Source: Hyphomicrobiales bacterium (GTDB taxonomy: Bacteria > Pseudomonadota > Alphaproteobacteria > Rhizobiales > Rhizobiaceae). Taken from it: a DNA stretch of 64,000 nucleotides. How positions within the stretch are numbered: the stretch's first letter is position 1; each line of letters starts with the position of its first letter. The stretch covers positions 129,449-193,448 of the forward strand of contig UCJH01000024.1 of assembly GCA_900472785.1 (NCBI GenBank), written 5' to 3'. The translations under genes and the position numbers were made by a program. A model generated the notes under the pieces. It was not told the DNA's origin and made no database searches. It saw only the letters and a list, made by a program, of their open reading frames with translations. Of the stretch, positions 52,166-60,053 are shown piece after piece.

Positions 52166-53037
52166 GACGCCACCTCATTTGAAGCCTGTGCGCTACGGGT
52201 GGTTGCGCGTTTTCGGGCTTCGACAATCAGTGCCAAGGATTTATTGAACTCGGCATTCATCCTGCCCGACAAACCAGCATTGGCGATCTCTCCGCCGAAT
52301 TTCACGTTTATTGCGTCCATCACAAGGAGTGCGTCGCCAAGCTTTTCCTCAAGCGCAGCTGTGAATTGATCGCGTTGAGTAGGTTGCGGCGCGGACTGGC
52401 GGTGACGGGCGAGGATGGCGGCAATTTTTTCTCTGCATTCATCCACAATGTGCTTGTTAAGTTCGGCAGGCAATACAGCTTCAAGTATCTCACGCGCCAC
52501 CGCCTCATCGATAGGTTGCGCTACCGGGGTGCGTGTGCAGAGGGCCGATTTGAGCTCATCACCAATTTCCGAAAGGTTGCCCATCATGAACAACCGCAAG
52601 TCGGCGATGGCATTGTTTGTAGCGCCGTCTTCCATAAAGTTTTCCGAAACGCCGTAGAACGACCACCAATGCTTTACCACAAGGGCGGAAGCCTCCCGCA
52701 ATCCGGCATCCGCTGACGGCTGCATGGCGGCGGAGAAGTATTTGGCTAATTCATCTCCCCTGCAGAAAAACTCTGCATAGCGTTCGCCGTGAACCCAAGG
52801 GCCGAACATATACCAAACTTCCTGAGTGGTATCTAAAAGCGCCTGACGCTGGATATAATACCCATTAGGGAAATCGTAACGTGTCGTCCGTTCTGGGTGT
52901 GTGCTATTGGGCATAGCCTGAACCTCCCTCGTCACCCGGCCTGATACCTCCAAATTCGGCAACCGACGCCCCTCGCACTCCACCGGGTGCGGCTCCACAA
53001 ATCCTACGGCTACGCCGCTTTCGTCCATAATGTCCAC
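52162..53037 (-). CDS. Hypothetical phage protein
   Basis: A 291-residue protein from GTG 53037 (GGGAAG ribosome site). The N-terminal half resembles a small beta domain (DIMDESGVAVGFVEPHPVEC), and the C-terminal half is helical and charged (AALEEKLGDALLVMDAINVKFG). It follows the HTH gene by 6 bp. No family recognised; the DNA-metabolism neighbourhood suggests an early-gene role. Confidence 0.6.
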   Translation of the reverse strand: MDIMDESGVAVGFVEPHPVECEGRRLPNLEVSGRVTREVQAMPNSTHPERTTRYDFPNGYYIQRQALLDTTQEVWYMFGPWVHGERYAEFFCRGDELAKYFSAAMQPSADAGLREASALVVKHWWSFYGVSENFMEDGATNNAIADLRLFMMGNLSEIGDELKSALCTRTPVAQPIDEAVAREILEAVLPAELNKHIVDECREKIAAILARHRQSAPQPTQRDQFTAALEEKLGDALLVMDAINVKFGGEIANAGLSGRMNAEFNKSLALIVEARKRATTRSAQASNEVAS

Positions 53038-53042
53038 ATTCG

Positions 53043-53291
53043 TTACTTCCCTTGGGTTTTCTTAGGCACCAGCAGGCGCTCGACACGTAGGCCGAAATAG
53101 GCAGGCACGCGCCGTCCGAAGTCGCTTCGTGAAACGGCCTGGTGCAGCTTAGTCTGCGATACCCCAATCTTTGCGGCGGCGTTTTGCTGGCTGCCACAGT
53201 CAGCAATGAACGCGGCAAGCGTGCGCCTGAATTCGGCGGCACTCACGTGCGCTATGGTCTGCATTTTCATATTGGTACTTTCAGTTTTCAT
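53043..53291 (-). CDS. Cro-like helix-turn-helix protein
   Basis: An 82-residue DNA-binding protein. FIADCGSQQNAAAKIGVSQTKLHQAV is a helix-turn-helix of the YdaS/Cro kind. The downstream basic segment (LRVERLLVPKKTQGK) completes it. It shares one base with the gene upstream (TAATG). It could be the lytic switch repressor; no CI-like repressor with a protease domain is found in the window. Confidence 0.7.
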   Translation of the reverse strand: MKTESTNMKMQTIAHVSAAEFRRTLAAFIADCGSQQNAAAKIGVSQTKLHQAVSRSDFGRRVPAYFGLRVERLLVPKKTQGK

Positions 53292-53638
53292 TATTTGCCG
53301 CCGCGTAAGCGTTTGCGGCGCTCGGAAGTTTGCCAGTTCGCAGGCACCTTCCCGGTCCAGCGGTGGCGCTTGTATTTTCCGTGACCGCTGTGGTTATCCA
53401 GCCAGACATGGCCAGCGGGGTCGGCATGGTGGAACAGCAGCCCGGCATCGCGCAGGCGGCTAAACATCTTGGTGGCGTCGTTCGTGCCCATGTTCAGCAC
53501 TGTGCGGGCGTCAATCCAGCCAGTCGCAATGAGGTGGCGGATGGCACGGGCTTGTATGCCCACCTGCGATACCGTTGGCGGCGCCGGGCGTTTGCCCTGC
53601 CAAAGGTTTTTGAGGCTCTGGAGGATGTAGGTTTTCAT
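53291..53638 (-). CDS. Winged-helix-like phage protein
   Basis: A 115-residue basic protein (QARAIRHLIATGWIDARTVLNMGTNDATKMFSRLRDAGLLFHH), whose middle looks like a winged helix for DNA binding. Overlaps the next gene by 4 bp (ATGA). Function unknown. Confidence 0.65.
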   Translation of the reverse strand: MKTYILQSLKNLWQGKRPAPPTVSQVGIQARAIRHLIATGWIDARTVLNMGTNDATKMFSRLRDAGLLFHHADPAGHVWLDNHSGHGKYKRHRWTGKVPANWQTSERRKRLRGGK

Positions 53639-53937
53639 TTACTGCCCTCCACCAATAAGCCCGCGCCCCCGCAGAACGCACACGCGCGTGACGTGACCGA
53701 CCAACCTTGGCGCCGGTACTTGACGGATTCCGCTCCGGTGAAGTCCTTGTATACCGTATGGGGGGGGCTGGCGGACTTGTCTTGGATGACCTTTGATCCC
53801 GAGCAAAGCATGCCGCTGCCAGCGCAAGGGCTGCACATCTTCAAGGGTGCGCCGTCGCCGTTGAAGACAGGCATTTCCTTGTATTTCAGCGGGAGAGGTT
53901 CGCAGCCGGGAAGCTGGGGAGTTGAGGAACGAGCCAT
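53635..53937 (-). CDS. Small phage protein with two CxxC-type motifs
   Basis: A 100-residue protein. CSPCAGSGMLC and CAFCGGAGLL form a zinc-ribbon-like pair (DnaJ-like CxxCxGxG). Overlaps genes on both sides. Possible DNA- or protein-binding accessory. Confidence 0.65.
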   Translation of the reverse strand: MARSSTPQLPGCEPLPLKYKEMPVFNGDGAPLKMCSPCAGSGMLCSGSKVIQDKSASPPHTVYKDFTGAESVKYRRQGWSVTSRACAFCGGAGLLVEGSK

Positions 53938-54317
53938 TACGCCACCTCCCCTAGACCAGCGCCTTCGAGAACGTCGATTTCGATGCAGGCGATACGCCCG
54001 TGGCCAACGCTATCAGCACTTCCACGCGCGCAATGCAGGATTCCAGAGCGTCGGTCGCCGTAAATGTTGAGCCACCCCTTGATGCGTTTCGGCTCCACCC
54101 ATTCGGCGACAAGGTCGCGGTCATCGACAACTCCTAATCCCCATGTGCCGTTTTCCATCCAATCGCACGTCTGGGTACGACCTTCGATAAAGCCAGTAGC
54201 TCGGCAATCAATATTAATGTCTGAAAACGGGCAGAGACCGGCAACAAACGCCTTCTTGCCTATCCGCGTCTTGTAAAATTTCCCCGCTTCTAATGTCAGG
54301 GCTGTCTTGTCATTCAT
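53937..54317 (-). CDS. Hypothetical phage protein
   Basis: A 126-residue protein (MNDKTALTLEAGKFYKTRIGKKAFVAGLCPFSDINID...), probably beta-rich with SH3-like pieces (GLGVVDDRDLVAEWVEPKRIKG). Shares one base with the next gene. Unknown. Confidence 0.6.
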   Translation of the reverse strand: MNDKTALTLEAGKFYKTRIGKKAFVAGLCPFSDINIDCRATGFIEGRTQTCDWMENGTWGLGVVDDRDLVAEWVEPKRIKGWLNIYGDRRSGILHCARGSADSVGHGRIACIEIDVLEGAGLGEVA

Positions 54318-54342
54318 GTCCTCGCTTTCTCTTGATTGATAA

Positions 54343-54507
54343 TTAGGCAGTAAAAGCCACAGCGGCGACGGCGATGACCGCGCATCCGGTGGCGAAGAAC
54401 GTCAGCTCGACCGCGAATTGGCCAGCGGCGCTCCCGTAATAGAAATTGGACAGCTTATCGCGCAGGCTGAGCTGGGCGGCGGGGTTATACGTAAATTCGG
54501 TGTTCAT
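54343..54507 (-). CDS. Small membrane protein
   Basis: A 54-residue protein with one membrane helix (VELTFFATGCAVIAVAAVAF) after a polar N-terminus. GGAGAAAAGC precedes ATG 54507, just left of a divergent promoter region. Confidence 0.55.
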   Translation of the reverse strand: MNTEFTYNPAAQLSLRDKLSNFYYGSAAGQFAVELTFFATGCAVIAVAAVAFTA

Positions 54508-54648
54508 TGCTTTTCTCCTTTGGTTATGGAGAGAGGCTGACACGTATATTTTAAGTTGTAAATAGTATTTTATACTTGCCTAATAAATAATATTGGCTCA
54601 GTCTTCAAATGCGGATTACGCAACACATCAATAAGAGGAGACTATACT
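54508..54648. promoter_or_regulatory. AT-rich divergent control region
   Basis: Region between the leftward HTH operon and the rightward recombination operon. ATATTTTAAGTTGTAAATAGTATTTTATACTTGCC contains several short repeats and a TATACT-like -10 before ATG 54649. A plausible early operator/promoter site; specific boxes are not assigned. Confidence 0.4.
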
Positions 54649-54750
54649 ATGAGCCGAGCAAGTGACGCCTACACTGACTTTATTAACGCCGAGCTGGACG
54701 CCGAGCAGAATCCGCGCCCTGCCCCCGTTCCACCGGCTGTCAATCAGTAG
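54649..54750 (+). CDS. Short peptide gene ahead of the recombination genes
   Basis: A 33-residue peptide (MSRASDAYTDFINAELDAEQ...), with a strong AAGAGGAG ribosome site and its stop 11 bp before the ERF start. It may be a leader that couples translation or an early phage peptide. No homology is claimed. Confidence 0.5.
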   Translation: MSRASDAYTDFINAELDAEQNPRPAPVPPAVNQ

Positions 54751-54761
54751 AAAGAGAGGAT

Positions 54762-55397
54762 GTGAAGGAAATCGCAGCCGCACTTCTCAAAGTGCAACAG
54801 GAGCTTGACCCCGTCAAAAAGGGCAAGAAAGGCCATAACAACAAATATGCCGACCTGCCCGCTGTGCTGGACGAGGCAGTGGAAACCCTCAATAAGCACG
54901 GCATCATCGTGCTCCAGCCGATCCAGCCAGCAAGTCAGCCAAACCACGCGCGCGTTGAAACGCTTCTTATTCACGCCGAGAGCGGGCAGCAAATCAACGG
55001 GTTTGCCGAGGTTCCTTGGCGGTCAGACAATAAGATGAATGACGCCCAGAGCTACGGCAGCGCTGTTACCTATGCTCGTCGCTATAGCCTTGTCAGTATG
55101 TTGGCTATCGCCACCGAAGACGACGATGGACAAAGCGCCCACAGCAAGGCCAGCAGCCAGACGTCTGCGAAAAAGGCTGCGCCGCAGGAAGATCCAAACT
55201 TCGTAAAGGCAAAAGATACCGTCGCAAAGGCTGTAACGGCCTTGGCACCGCTGGATAGCTTCCAGCAGGGGGAATGGGTGCAGCAAAATCCGCGCGCGAT
55301 GGAAATGCTCCACTGGGTCAACCGCAACTTCCCCGATCTGATGGCCGAATTGGCGGGCATAGGATTTGAAATCAATGAAAGCACGACCAATGCCTAA
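54762..55397 (+). CDS. ERF-family single-strand annealing protein
   Basis: A 211-residue recombination protein of the Erf/Redbeta superfamily. ELDPVKKGKKGHNNKYADLPAVLDEAVETLNKHGI and AQSYGSAVTYARRYSLVSML are the ERF family motifs. It anneals complementary strands for phage recombination. GTG start (AGAGGAT upstream). The C-terminal part is a flexible Ser/Ala/Lys linker plus helices. Overlaps ssb by 8 bp. Confidence 0.9.
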   Translation: MKEIAAALLKVQQELDPVKKGKKGHNNKYADLPAVLDEAVETLNKHGIIVLQPIQPASQPNHARVETLLIHAESGQQINGFAEVPWRSDNKMNDAQSYGSAVTYARRYSLVSMLAIATEDDDGQSAHSKASSQTSAKKAAPQEDPNFVKAKDTVAKAVTALAPLDSFQQGEWVQQNPRAMEMLHWVNRNFPDLMAELAGIGFEINESTTNA

Positions 55398-55794
55398 CCA
55401 CGCATCGGCAACCCTAATCGGCCACCTTGGCCGCGACCCCGAAACCCGTGCCACTCAATCCGGCACCAAAATCACCTCCACCTCGCTGGCCGTCAGTACC
55501 GGCTATGGCGACCACAAGAGGACGACATGGTGGAACCTTGTTGCCTTCGAAAAGACCGGCGAAAGCATGGAGCGCTTTCTTAGCAAAGGCGATGCCGCGA
55601 TGTTCGTCGGCGAGCCTTCATTGCGCGAATGGCAGGACAAGGACGGTGCTACCCGCCAAAGCCTTGAGTTGACGGTTCAGCGCCTCGTTCTAATGGGTGG
55701 CAAGGATGATACCCGTGCCACTCCCGAGCCTCGCAAAGCCGCTCCGAAGAAGGTGACGGAAGATGCGCCGTTCGATGATGAGATTCCTTTTTAA
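55390..55794 (+). CDS. ssb: Single-stranded DNA-binding protein
   Basis: A 134-residue SSB. The OB fold opens MPNHASATLIGHLGRDPE, with WWNLVAFEKTGE, and the C-terminal acidic tip is DAPFDDEIPF, which recruits partners. Coupled to the ERF gene, with which it functions in recombination. An internal ATG at 55366 is out of place since it lies inside the ERF coding region. Confidence 0.95.
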   Translation: MPNHASATLIGHLGRDPETRATQSGTKITSTSLAVSTGYGDHKRTTWWNLVAFEKTGESMERFLSKGDAAMFVGEPSLREWQDKDGATRQSLELTVQRLVLMGGKDDTRATPEPRKAAPKKVTEDAPFDDEIPF

Positions 55795-55807
55795 GGAACC
55801 CTGAGCG

Positions 55808-56203
55808 GTGTTTTTCATCATCAACAGCAAAGAGAAACGGCAGGAGGCGGCACTATTTGTCGCCCGCCTGCCCGGCTCTCCGCTCTATTCGGTAGAGATT
55901 AAACCCTACAAGAAAAACCGCAGCTTAGCTCAAAATCGCACGATGTGGATGTGGTACGGCGTTCTGGCCGACCATCTTGGATGTCAGCCCGAGGACGTTC
56001 ACGATCAGATGAAGGTGCGCGTGCTGGGTGTCGAACGCAAAATTGTCGCCGGACAGGCGCTCATCCTGCCCCGCAGTACTACCGATCTTGATACCGCAGG
56101 CATGGCACGCTTCATGGAAGCCATCGAAGCGCTATCGGTGGAGCTTGAGGTCAAGCTGCCCATCCCCGACGACTACCGCTACGCGATGGAGGGCGGGAGG
56201 TGA
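55808..56203 (+). CDS. NinB-like recombination protein
   Basis: A 131-residue protein of the NinB/Orf family (YKKNRSLAQNRTMWMWYGVLADHLGCQPEDVHDQMKVRVLG) that helps RecFOR-type loading in phage recombination. GTG start at 55808. Stop overlaps the next gene (GTGA). Confidence 0.85.
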   Translation: MFFIINSKEKRQEAALFVARLPGSPLYSVEIKPYKKNRSLAQNRTMWMWYGVLADHLGCQPEDVHDQMKVRVLGVERKIVAGQALILPRSTTDLDTAGMARFMEAIEALSVELEVKLPIPDDYRYAMEGGR

Positions 56204-56376
56204 CGTTGACAGAGCTACGAGACGCCTGGATTGCGGCGGAGAACCTTCGAACGGAGGCTTACCGGGCATTTATGGAAGCGAACAGGTTTGCCCCGGGTCG
56301 AAAGGAATTGGACGACGCAGAAAAAGTCGAAAAGCGAGCCAAGGATGCCTACGCAAAAGCGCTGAACCAACAATAA
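56200..56376 (+). CDS. Small phage protein
   Basis: A 58-residue helical protein (MTLTELRDAWIAAENLRTEAYRAF...KAYAKALNQQ when the GTG is read as Met). GTG 56200 overlaps the NinB-like stop by 4 bp, with GGGAGG just before. Unknown. Confidence 0.55.
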   Translation: MTLTELRDAWIAAENLRTEAYRAFMEANRFAPGRKELDDAEKVEKRAKDAYAKALNQQ

Positions 56377-56388
56377 AAATGACAGACA

Positions 56389-56649
56389 ATGCAACTCATC
56401 TATGGGCCAAAGCCTTACACAGACGCCGAGAATGCTTTTGCTGCGGCGGCATACAAGCCATTGCGGCTGGAGCTCAGACTTATCTGTCAAGCGTCTGACT
56501 CCAAACGCCGCACCAAACATCTCAAATTGCCAAGGCCTGATAAGACTGTTCCGGATATTGCGCCTGATGGGTTTGCTATCTATTCACGTGACGGGAGACG
56601 GTATTTGCGCCGAAAACAGCCATCGCGATATCGCAAAACCCGCCGCTAA
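56389..56649 (+). CDS. Hypothetical basic phage protein
   Basis: An 86-residue basic protein (MQLIYGPKPYTDAENAFAAA ... RRKQPSRYRKTRR). An alternative frame from ATG 56379 encodes 39 residues with a CxxC pair (RECFCCGG) and has equal claim to the first part. It is near-convergent with the Ref-like gene. I cannot choose firmly between the two. Confidence 0.4.
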   Translation: MQLIYGPKPYTDAENAFAAAAYKPLRLELRLICQASDSKRRTKHLKLPRPDKTVPDIAPDGFAIYSRDGRRYLRRKQPSRYRKTRR

Positions 56650-56951
56650 ACCAGAAGCTCCAGCGTCCGCGCCAGCAACTCCGCCTCCGTCCCATAGTTG
56701 GCTTCGAACGTCTTGGTTCCCTTGTGGATGGCATGGCCGTACGGGAGGGGCGATTGAGCGGAGTGGTGGTTGAAACAAAGCGGGATCGCCTGAGAGTGGT
56801 CGGCACGTTGCCCCATGCCCTGCCCGTCTCGTGGGTGATGGATTTCGGCCGGCGAACAACAGCGCTCACCAGCCATATCGCCATCGCGAAACACCACGAT
56901 GCAGCCGAGGGCGGCGACGCGGGACAGGTGGAGACGATCAGCGGAATTCAC
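56646..56951 (-). CDS. Ref/DUF968-like HNH nuclease
   Basis: A 101-residue HNH protein. The block RDGQGMGQRADHSQAIPLCFNHHSAQSP has the His-rich Ref/DUF968 HNH motif, and HKGTKTFEANYGTEAELLARTLELL its C-terminus. Ref from phage P1 is a RecA-dependent nuclease. GTG start at 56951. One Cys of the usual CxxC (GCIVV) is lost, as are perhaps zinc ligands, so activity is uncertain. Confidence 0.75.
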   Translation of the reverse strand: MNSADRLHLSRVAALGCIVVFRDGDMAGERCCSPAEIHHPRDGQGMGQRADHSQAIPLCFNHHSAQSPLPYGHAIHKGTKTFEANYGTEAELLARTLELLV

Positions 56952-56979
56952 GACGACAGCCTACCACGACAGCAAGCAG

Positions 56980-57870
56980 CTAGGCCAGCGTTTGGGCACG
57001 GCTCACAAAAGTCCGGATGAGCGAAGGCGGCTCTAGTTTACCCATACGCCGCTTCACTTCGGAACACTGGCTGTCGTCCACGGCATAGACGTATTTGCGA
57101 GCTTGGCCGATGACCGTCTCATTGACCAGCCGGACGATCCTTCCCGCTGGTACAGCGCAAAACTCATCAGCAAACCCAACCGCTGTGAAAGCGATGAATA
57201 ATTGCGTGGGGCTGAGCGGGATAGCGCAATGCCCCCGATACTGGACCATCCCCGTGGTCATCATTACGGGGCGGTCAGATGTCATCAGACGCCGTGAGAC
57301 GCTCTCTGTTGTAATGACACGCCAGTGCATAGAGCGAAGCAGATCGAGGGCCTTTACGTTCTCAACCAGCTTTGTCATCGCCAAAACCGCTGAACGCTCG
57401 GGGTACGTGGCGTCGGACAGCATAACCCATTCCTCAAACCGCTCGGGGTCGCCATCCTGCCTCGCAGCTTCGTACTTGGCCTGGATGTCCTCACTCGGGC
57501 TCAGTAGGTCGCTACTGAAACGTCCTTTGAAAGTCGCCAGCTCCTCAGGATTGCGGAACAGCAGGGAGAGCAGGAAGCGCACCCACGAATGCCGCAGTTC
57601 CGCGCCTGTCGGCATTTGTTTGTTGATGAGCATATCCCGCGCCTTCACGGCGGTATTGTCCACGAAGCCCATGAAGTATCTTTCGACGTTCTGCTTCGTT
57701 TCCTCCGTCGCGCCCGGCATTGTGTAGATGTCATCCGCGAATCCGGTCGAAAAGGTGCCGTAGCGCTTTGTTTGAATGCGTCCGCCATACCCGCGCCGAA
57801 ACTCTTGCAGCTTGTGGTCCGGACCAAGCCAAGGGCGGAGGTAGAATTGCGGGATATAGTGGTGCCTCAA
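56980..57870 (-). CDS. DUF4238 protein
   Basis: A 296-residue protein with the DUF4238 start MRHHYIPQFYLRPWL (a His-His-Tyr-Ile-Pro-Gln-Phe signature) and a middle region WRVITTESVSRRLMTSDRPVMMTTG. Its function in the family is not known to me. It starts with TTG at 57870. The location between a small gene of unknown function and the Ref gene suggests acquired cargo. Confidence 0.75.
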   Translation of the reverse strand: MRHHYIPQFYLRPWLGPDHKLQEFRRGYGGRIQTKRYGTFSTGFADDIYTMPGATEETKQNVERYFMGFVDNTAVKARDMLINKQMPTGAELRHSWVRFLLSLLFRNPEELATFKGRFSSDLLSPSEDIQAKYEAARQDGDPERFEEWVMLSDATYPERSAVLAMTKLVENVKALDLLRSMHWRVITTESVSRRLMTSDRPVMMTTGMVQYRGHCAIPLSPTQLFIAFTAVGFADEFCAVPAGRIVRLVNETVIGQARKYVYAVDDSQCSEVKRRMGKLEPPSLIRTFVSRAQTLA

Positions 57871-57879
57871 AGCGACTCG

Positions 57880-58194
57880 CTATTTGGACGCGTATTTGCC
57901 TTTGTACCATTTAAACCAGTTGGCGCCCCGCCCCCGCTCCCGAGGGTCAAACCATTCCCCACCAAACTTCGCTATGAAGGCCGCAGCGTCGTCGCGGATC
58001 GAGAAGCAGTGCACGACGAACCCGACATCTTCAAACGTGACGGAGTGACCCCTGACGCAGCGCGACAGGTCCATGCAGAATGCGTCGTGAGCCTCCCGCT
58101 GCTTGCCGGAACAGAGGGATGCAGCTAGGGCGACCTGATACGGCCAGCCCCTGTCTATTCCTGCGGATGTGAGTTCGCCCTTGCGTGTTGCCAT
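57880..58194 (-). CDS. Hypothetical phage protein
   Basis: A 104-residue soluble protein (KGELTSAGIDRGWPYQVALAASLCSGKQREAHDAFCMDLSRC), ending WFKWYKGKYASK. It is found 9 bp before the DUF4238 start. I recall similar small proteins in rhizobial genomes, but no role. Confidence 0.6.
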   Translation of the reverse strand: MATRKGELTSAGIDRGWPYQVALAASLCSGKQREAHDAFCMDLSRCVRGHSVTFEDVGFVVHCFSIRDDAAAFIAKFGGEWFDPRERGRGANWFKWYKGKYASK

Positions 58195-58250
58195 GGGCGC
58201 TAGTTCCCATTTCGTTCTACGTAAGTCAACACAGCCTCTTTCGCGAAACA

Positions 58251-58364
58251 GTTAACGCTTATTTTTCAGCAAAGAATTTTATTCCAGCGAATTTCAGGCA
58301 GTAAGTGTCAGTTTTCGTTGTTTTATTTAACGAATTTCCGCGATTTGTTAACGACCTCTTAACG
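58251..58364. promoter_or_regulatory. Repeated TTAACG heptamers, possible operator
   Basis: GTTAACG (58251-58257), TTTAACG (58326-58332), GTTAACG (58347-58353) and CTTAACG (58358-58364) lie in the 284-bp, AT-rich gap (58195-58478). Such clusters may be repressor or replication protein sites. Inferred from spacing only. Confidence 0.35.
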
Positions 58365-58478
58365 GGTTTTCTGCGATGCCAAAGGCGCATGTGCCATTCT
58401 GGTAGAGATAATATTAATAGTTAAGCCTGATCCTATGTTTGCGGACTCACTCAAGAGCCGTGAACAAGGAGAACGACG

Positions 58479-58634
58479 TTGAGGCGTTTAAGAGTCCAAA
58501 TTTTTGCAGCTGTTATTGCGGTCTTAGGATCATTTTTCCTGCCAATGGTTTCTGCGGCCGGACTTGAGGCATACGGTTCCCTCAAAAACTACCTTTGGCC
58601 ACCCCCAATCGAGAAGCCGTTGGAAATCAAGTGA
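58479..58634 (+). CDS. Short exported peptide
   Basis: A 51-residue protein from TTG 58479 (AAGGAGAA upstream): signal peptide (RVQIFAAVIAVLGSFFLPMVSAAG) followed by only about 25 residues (LEAYGSLKNYLWPPPIEKPLEIK). Alone in orientation against the neighbouring leftward genes. Could be a secreted peptide or a membrane peptide; no family is recognised. Confidence 0.45.
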   Translation: MRRLRVQIFAAVIAVLGSFFLPMVSAAGLEAYGSLKNYLWPPPIEKPLEIK

Positions 58635-58679
58635 ACCAAAAAGCAGTGGCCACTAGTCAAATGCGGCCACTGCTGGTAT

Positions 58680-59204
58680 TTACGAAATTAACGGAAGCAG
58701 AACACTCTTCCGAGCGAGTACGTTTGTGCCAGTGGCGAGACGAACATCGTTTAAAAAATATCCGAGTTCATCGCCGTCTCTCGCTCCTTTGCTCCACCAG
58801 TCGGCTGCTTTCTGTATTGCCCATAGCGGATAAGCACGGCAGACATTCATCCAGACCTTGAGATTGAGAGTGTGTTGCTCCTCACTGGCCTTGGAGCGGT
58901 AACGCAGCTCGCTCATGGCAATCTGAATTGCTTCCATCAGCGCCTCCGGCGTTTCGCTGGCTGGCTTCATCGCTTGCCCCAAAATCCACAAAGCTTGCGT
59001 CAACTGTTTCTGCTCCGCCTCCCCAAGGATCGGCGCTGGAATCTTGACCAGCAGTCTGCCCTCCAGGTCTTTCGGCGCGTTCTCCAAAGAGTTCAGCCAT
59101 TGCTCGACCTTTGGCGGCAGCCACCGGGTCGTAGCGTTTGCCGCCACCTTGTCCGGCTGCTCCGCCAGTAGGCGTCTTGCCTCCTCTTTGCCACTTGGCA
59201 GCAT
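58680..59204 (-). CDS. Hypothetical phage protein overlapping the replication gene
   Basis: A 174-residue helical protein starting MLPSGKEEARRLLAEQPDKVA. It includes LNLKVWMNVCRAYPLWAIQKAADWW. It lies in another frame of the same strand over the last 323 bp of the upstream gene. Its amino acid makeup looks genuine, while the overlapping end of the other gene is low-complexity. Probably a replication partner; unknown family. Confidence 0.65.
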   Translation of the reverse strand: MLPSGKEEARRLLAEQPDKVAANATTRWLPPKVEQWLNSLENAPKDLEGRLLVKIPAPILGEAEQKQLTQALWILGQAMKPASETPEALMEAIQIAMSELRYRSKASEEQHTLNLKVWMNVCRAYPLWAIQKAADWWSKGARDGDELGYFLNDVRLATGTNVLARKSVLLPLIS

Positions 59205-59808
59205 TACGGCACCAAGTGTCCCAGCAGAGGTCGATGCGGGTGTGCTTGGAACGAGCGCTGATGTGGTGGTTTCGGAATTTGGCCCATTCGTCGATAGTGC
59301 TGCCAATCGACATATTGAATTTGCTACAGGCTGCGTCGGCGAGTTCGGCTGGGATTTCGGCAAGGTGTTCGAGAACGATTGCAATGCTGATTGCAGGGAG
59401 GGCACGGGTGGAGGCTTTCGTTGGCTTGGGAGATACAGAGGGTATTGCTCTGTCAGTTTTGATTAGATCAGTATTATTAGTAGGCGATTGTCCGGCGACG
59501 GGTTTCCCGTCTGCGGCTAGGCCGTCGTCGGATAAACGCCAGTCAATATGGCTAAACACGCCCTTATCGTCCCGCACCTGAACCTTTGATAGCCATCCAG
59601 CCCGAACCAATTCCATGATGCCGGAGCGATAGGATTCCCGGCCATCAAGACTCTCTTTGACGAGCGCCTCCTCCATGTAAATCCAGTTGTCGGGCTTGGA
59701 GAAAAGAAGGCAATACAGGCCTTTCGCCTTGAGGCTGAGGGTATCGCTGCGGATGAGTGCGTTGGGCACCATAGTGAAGCCGCTAGCGGGCTTACGGAGT
59801 TTATTCAT
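58882..59808 (-). CDS. Winged-helix replication-type protein
   Basis: About 308 residues from ATG 59808. MNKLRKPASGFTMVPNALIRSDTLSLKAKGLYCLLFSKPDNWIYMEEALVKE is a winged helix as in phage replication/DnaD-like initiators. The middle helical domain (FNMSIGSTIDEWAKFRNHHIS ... WCRNAAKW) is the usual second domain. The C-terminal 100 residues are Gly/Ala/Asp-rich and overlap the next gene. Start overlaps the previous stop (ATGA). Confidence 0.75.
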   Translation of the reverse strand: MNKLRKPASGFTMVPNALIRSDTLSLKAKGLYCLLFSKPDNWIYMEEALVKESLDGRESYRSGIMELVRAGWLSKVQVRDDKGVFSHIDWRLSDDGLAADGKPVAGQSPTNNTDLIKTDRAIPSVSPKPTKASTRALPAISIAIVLEHLAEIPAELADAACSKFNMSIGSTIDEWAKFRNHHISARSKHTRIDLCWDTWCRNAAKWQRGGKTPTGGAAGQGGGKRYDPVAAAKGRAMAELFGERAERPGGQTAGQDSSADPWGGGAETVDASFVDFGASDEASQRNAGGADGSNSDCHERAALPLQGQ

Positions 59809-60053
59809 CGGCGAAACTCTCCCCAATCCGACTTTCGAAAGGGGCGACGGTCAATCTCTTCGAGCAACTCTTCATGAGCTTGAATGATTGGATAGGCGTG
59901 ATTGCCGTAGGGGTAGCGTTGACCTCCCCACTCTGTTTTCTCGCGACAGAGCGTGCTGATTGCCTCGAATACTGCCGTTTGCGCCATGCGGCGTGGAAGG
60001 TTATGGCACTTCATGCGGAGCGCCTTTAGCTGGCGTTGCTGGTGTTTATTCAT
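59805..60053 (-). CDS. Small phage protein
   Basis: An 82-residue basic helical protein (MNKHQQRQLKALRMKCHNLPRRMAQ). Overlaps its neighbours by 8 bp (upstream stop) and 4 bp (downstream start) in the same orientation. Unknown. Confidence 0.6.
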   Translation of the reverse strand: MNKHQQRQLKALRMKCHNLPRRMAQTAVFEAISTLCREKTEWGGQRYPYGNHAYPIIQAHEELLEEIDRRPFRKSDWGEFRR

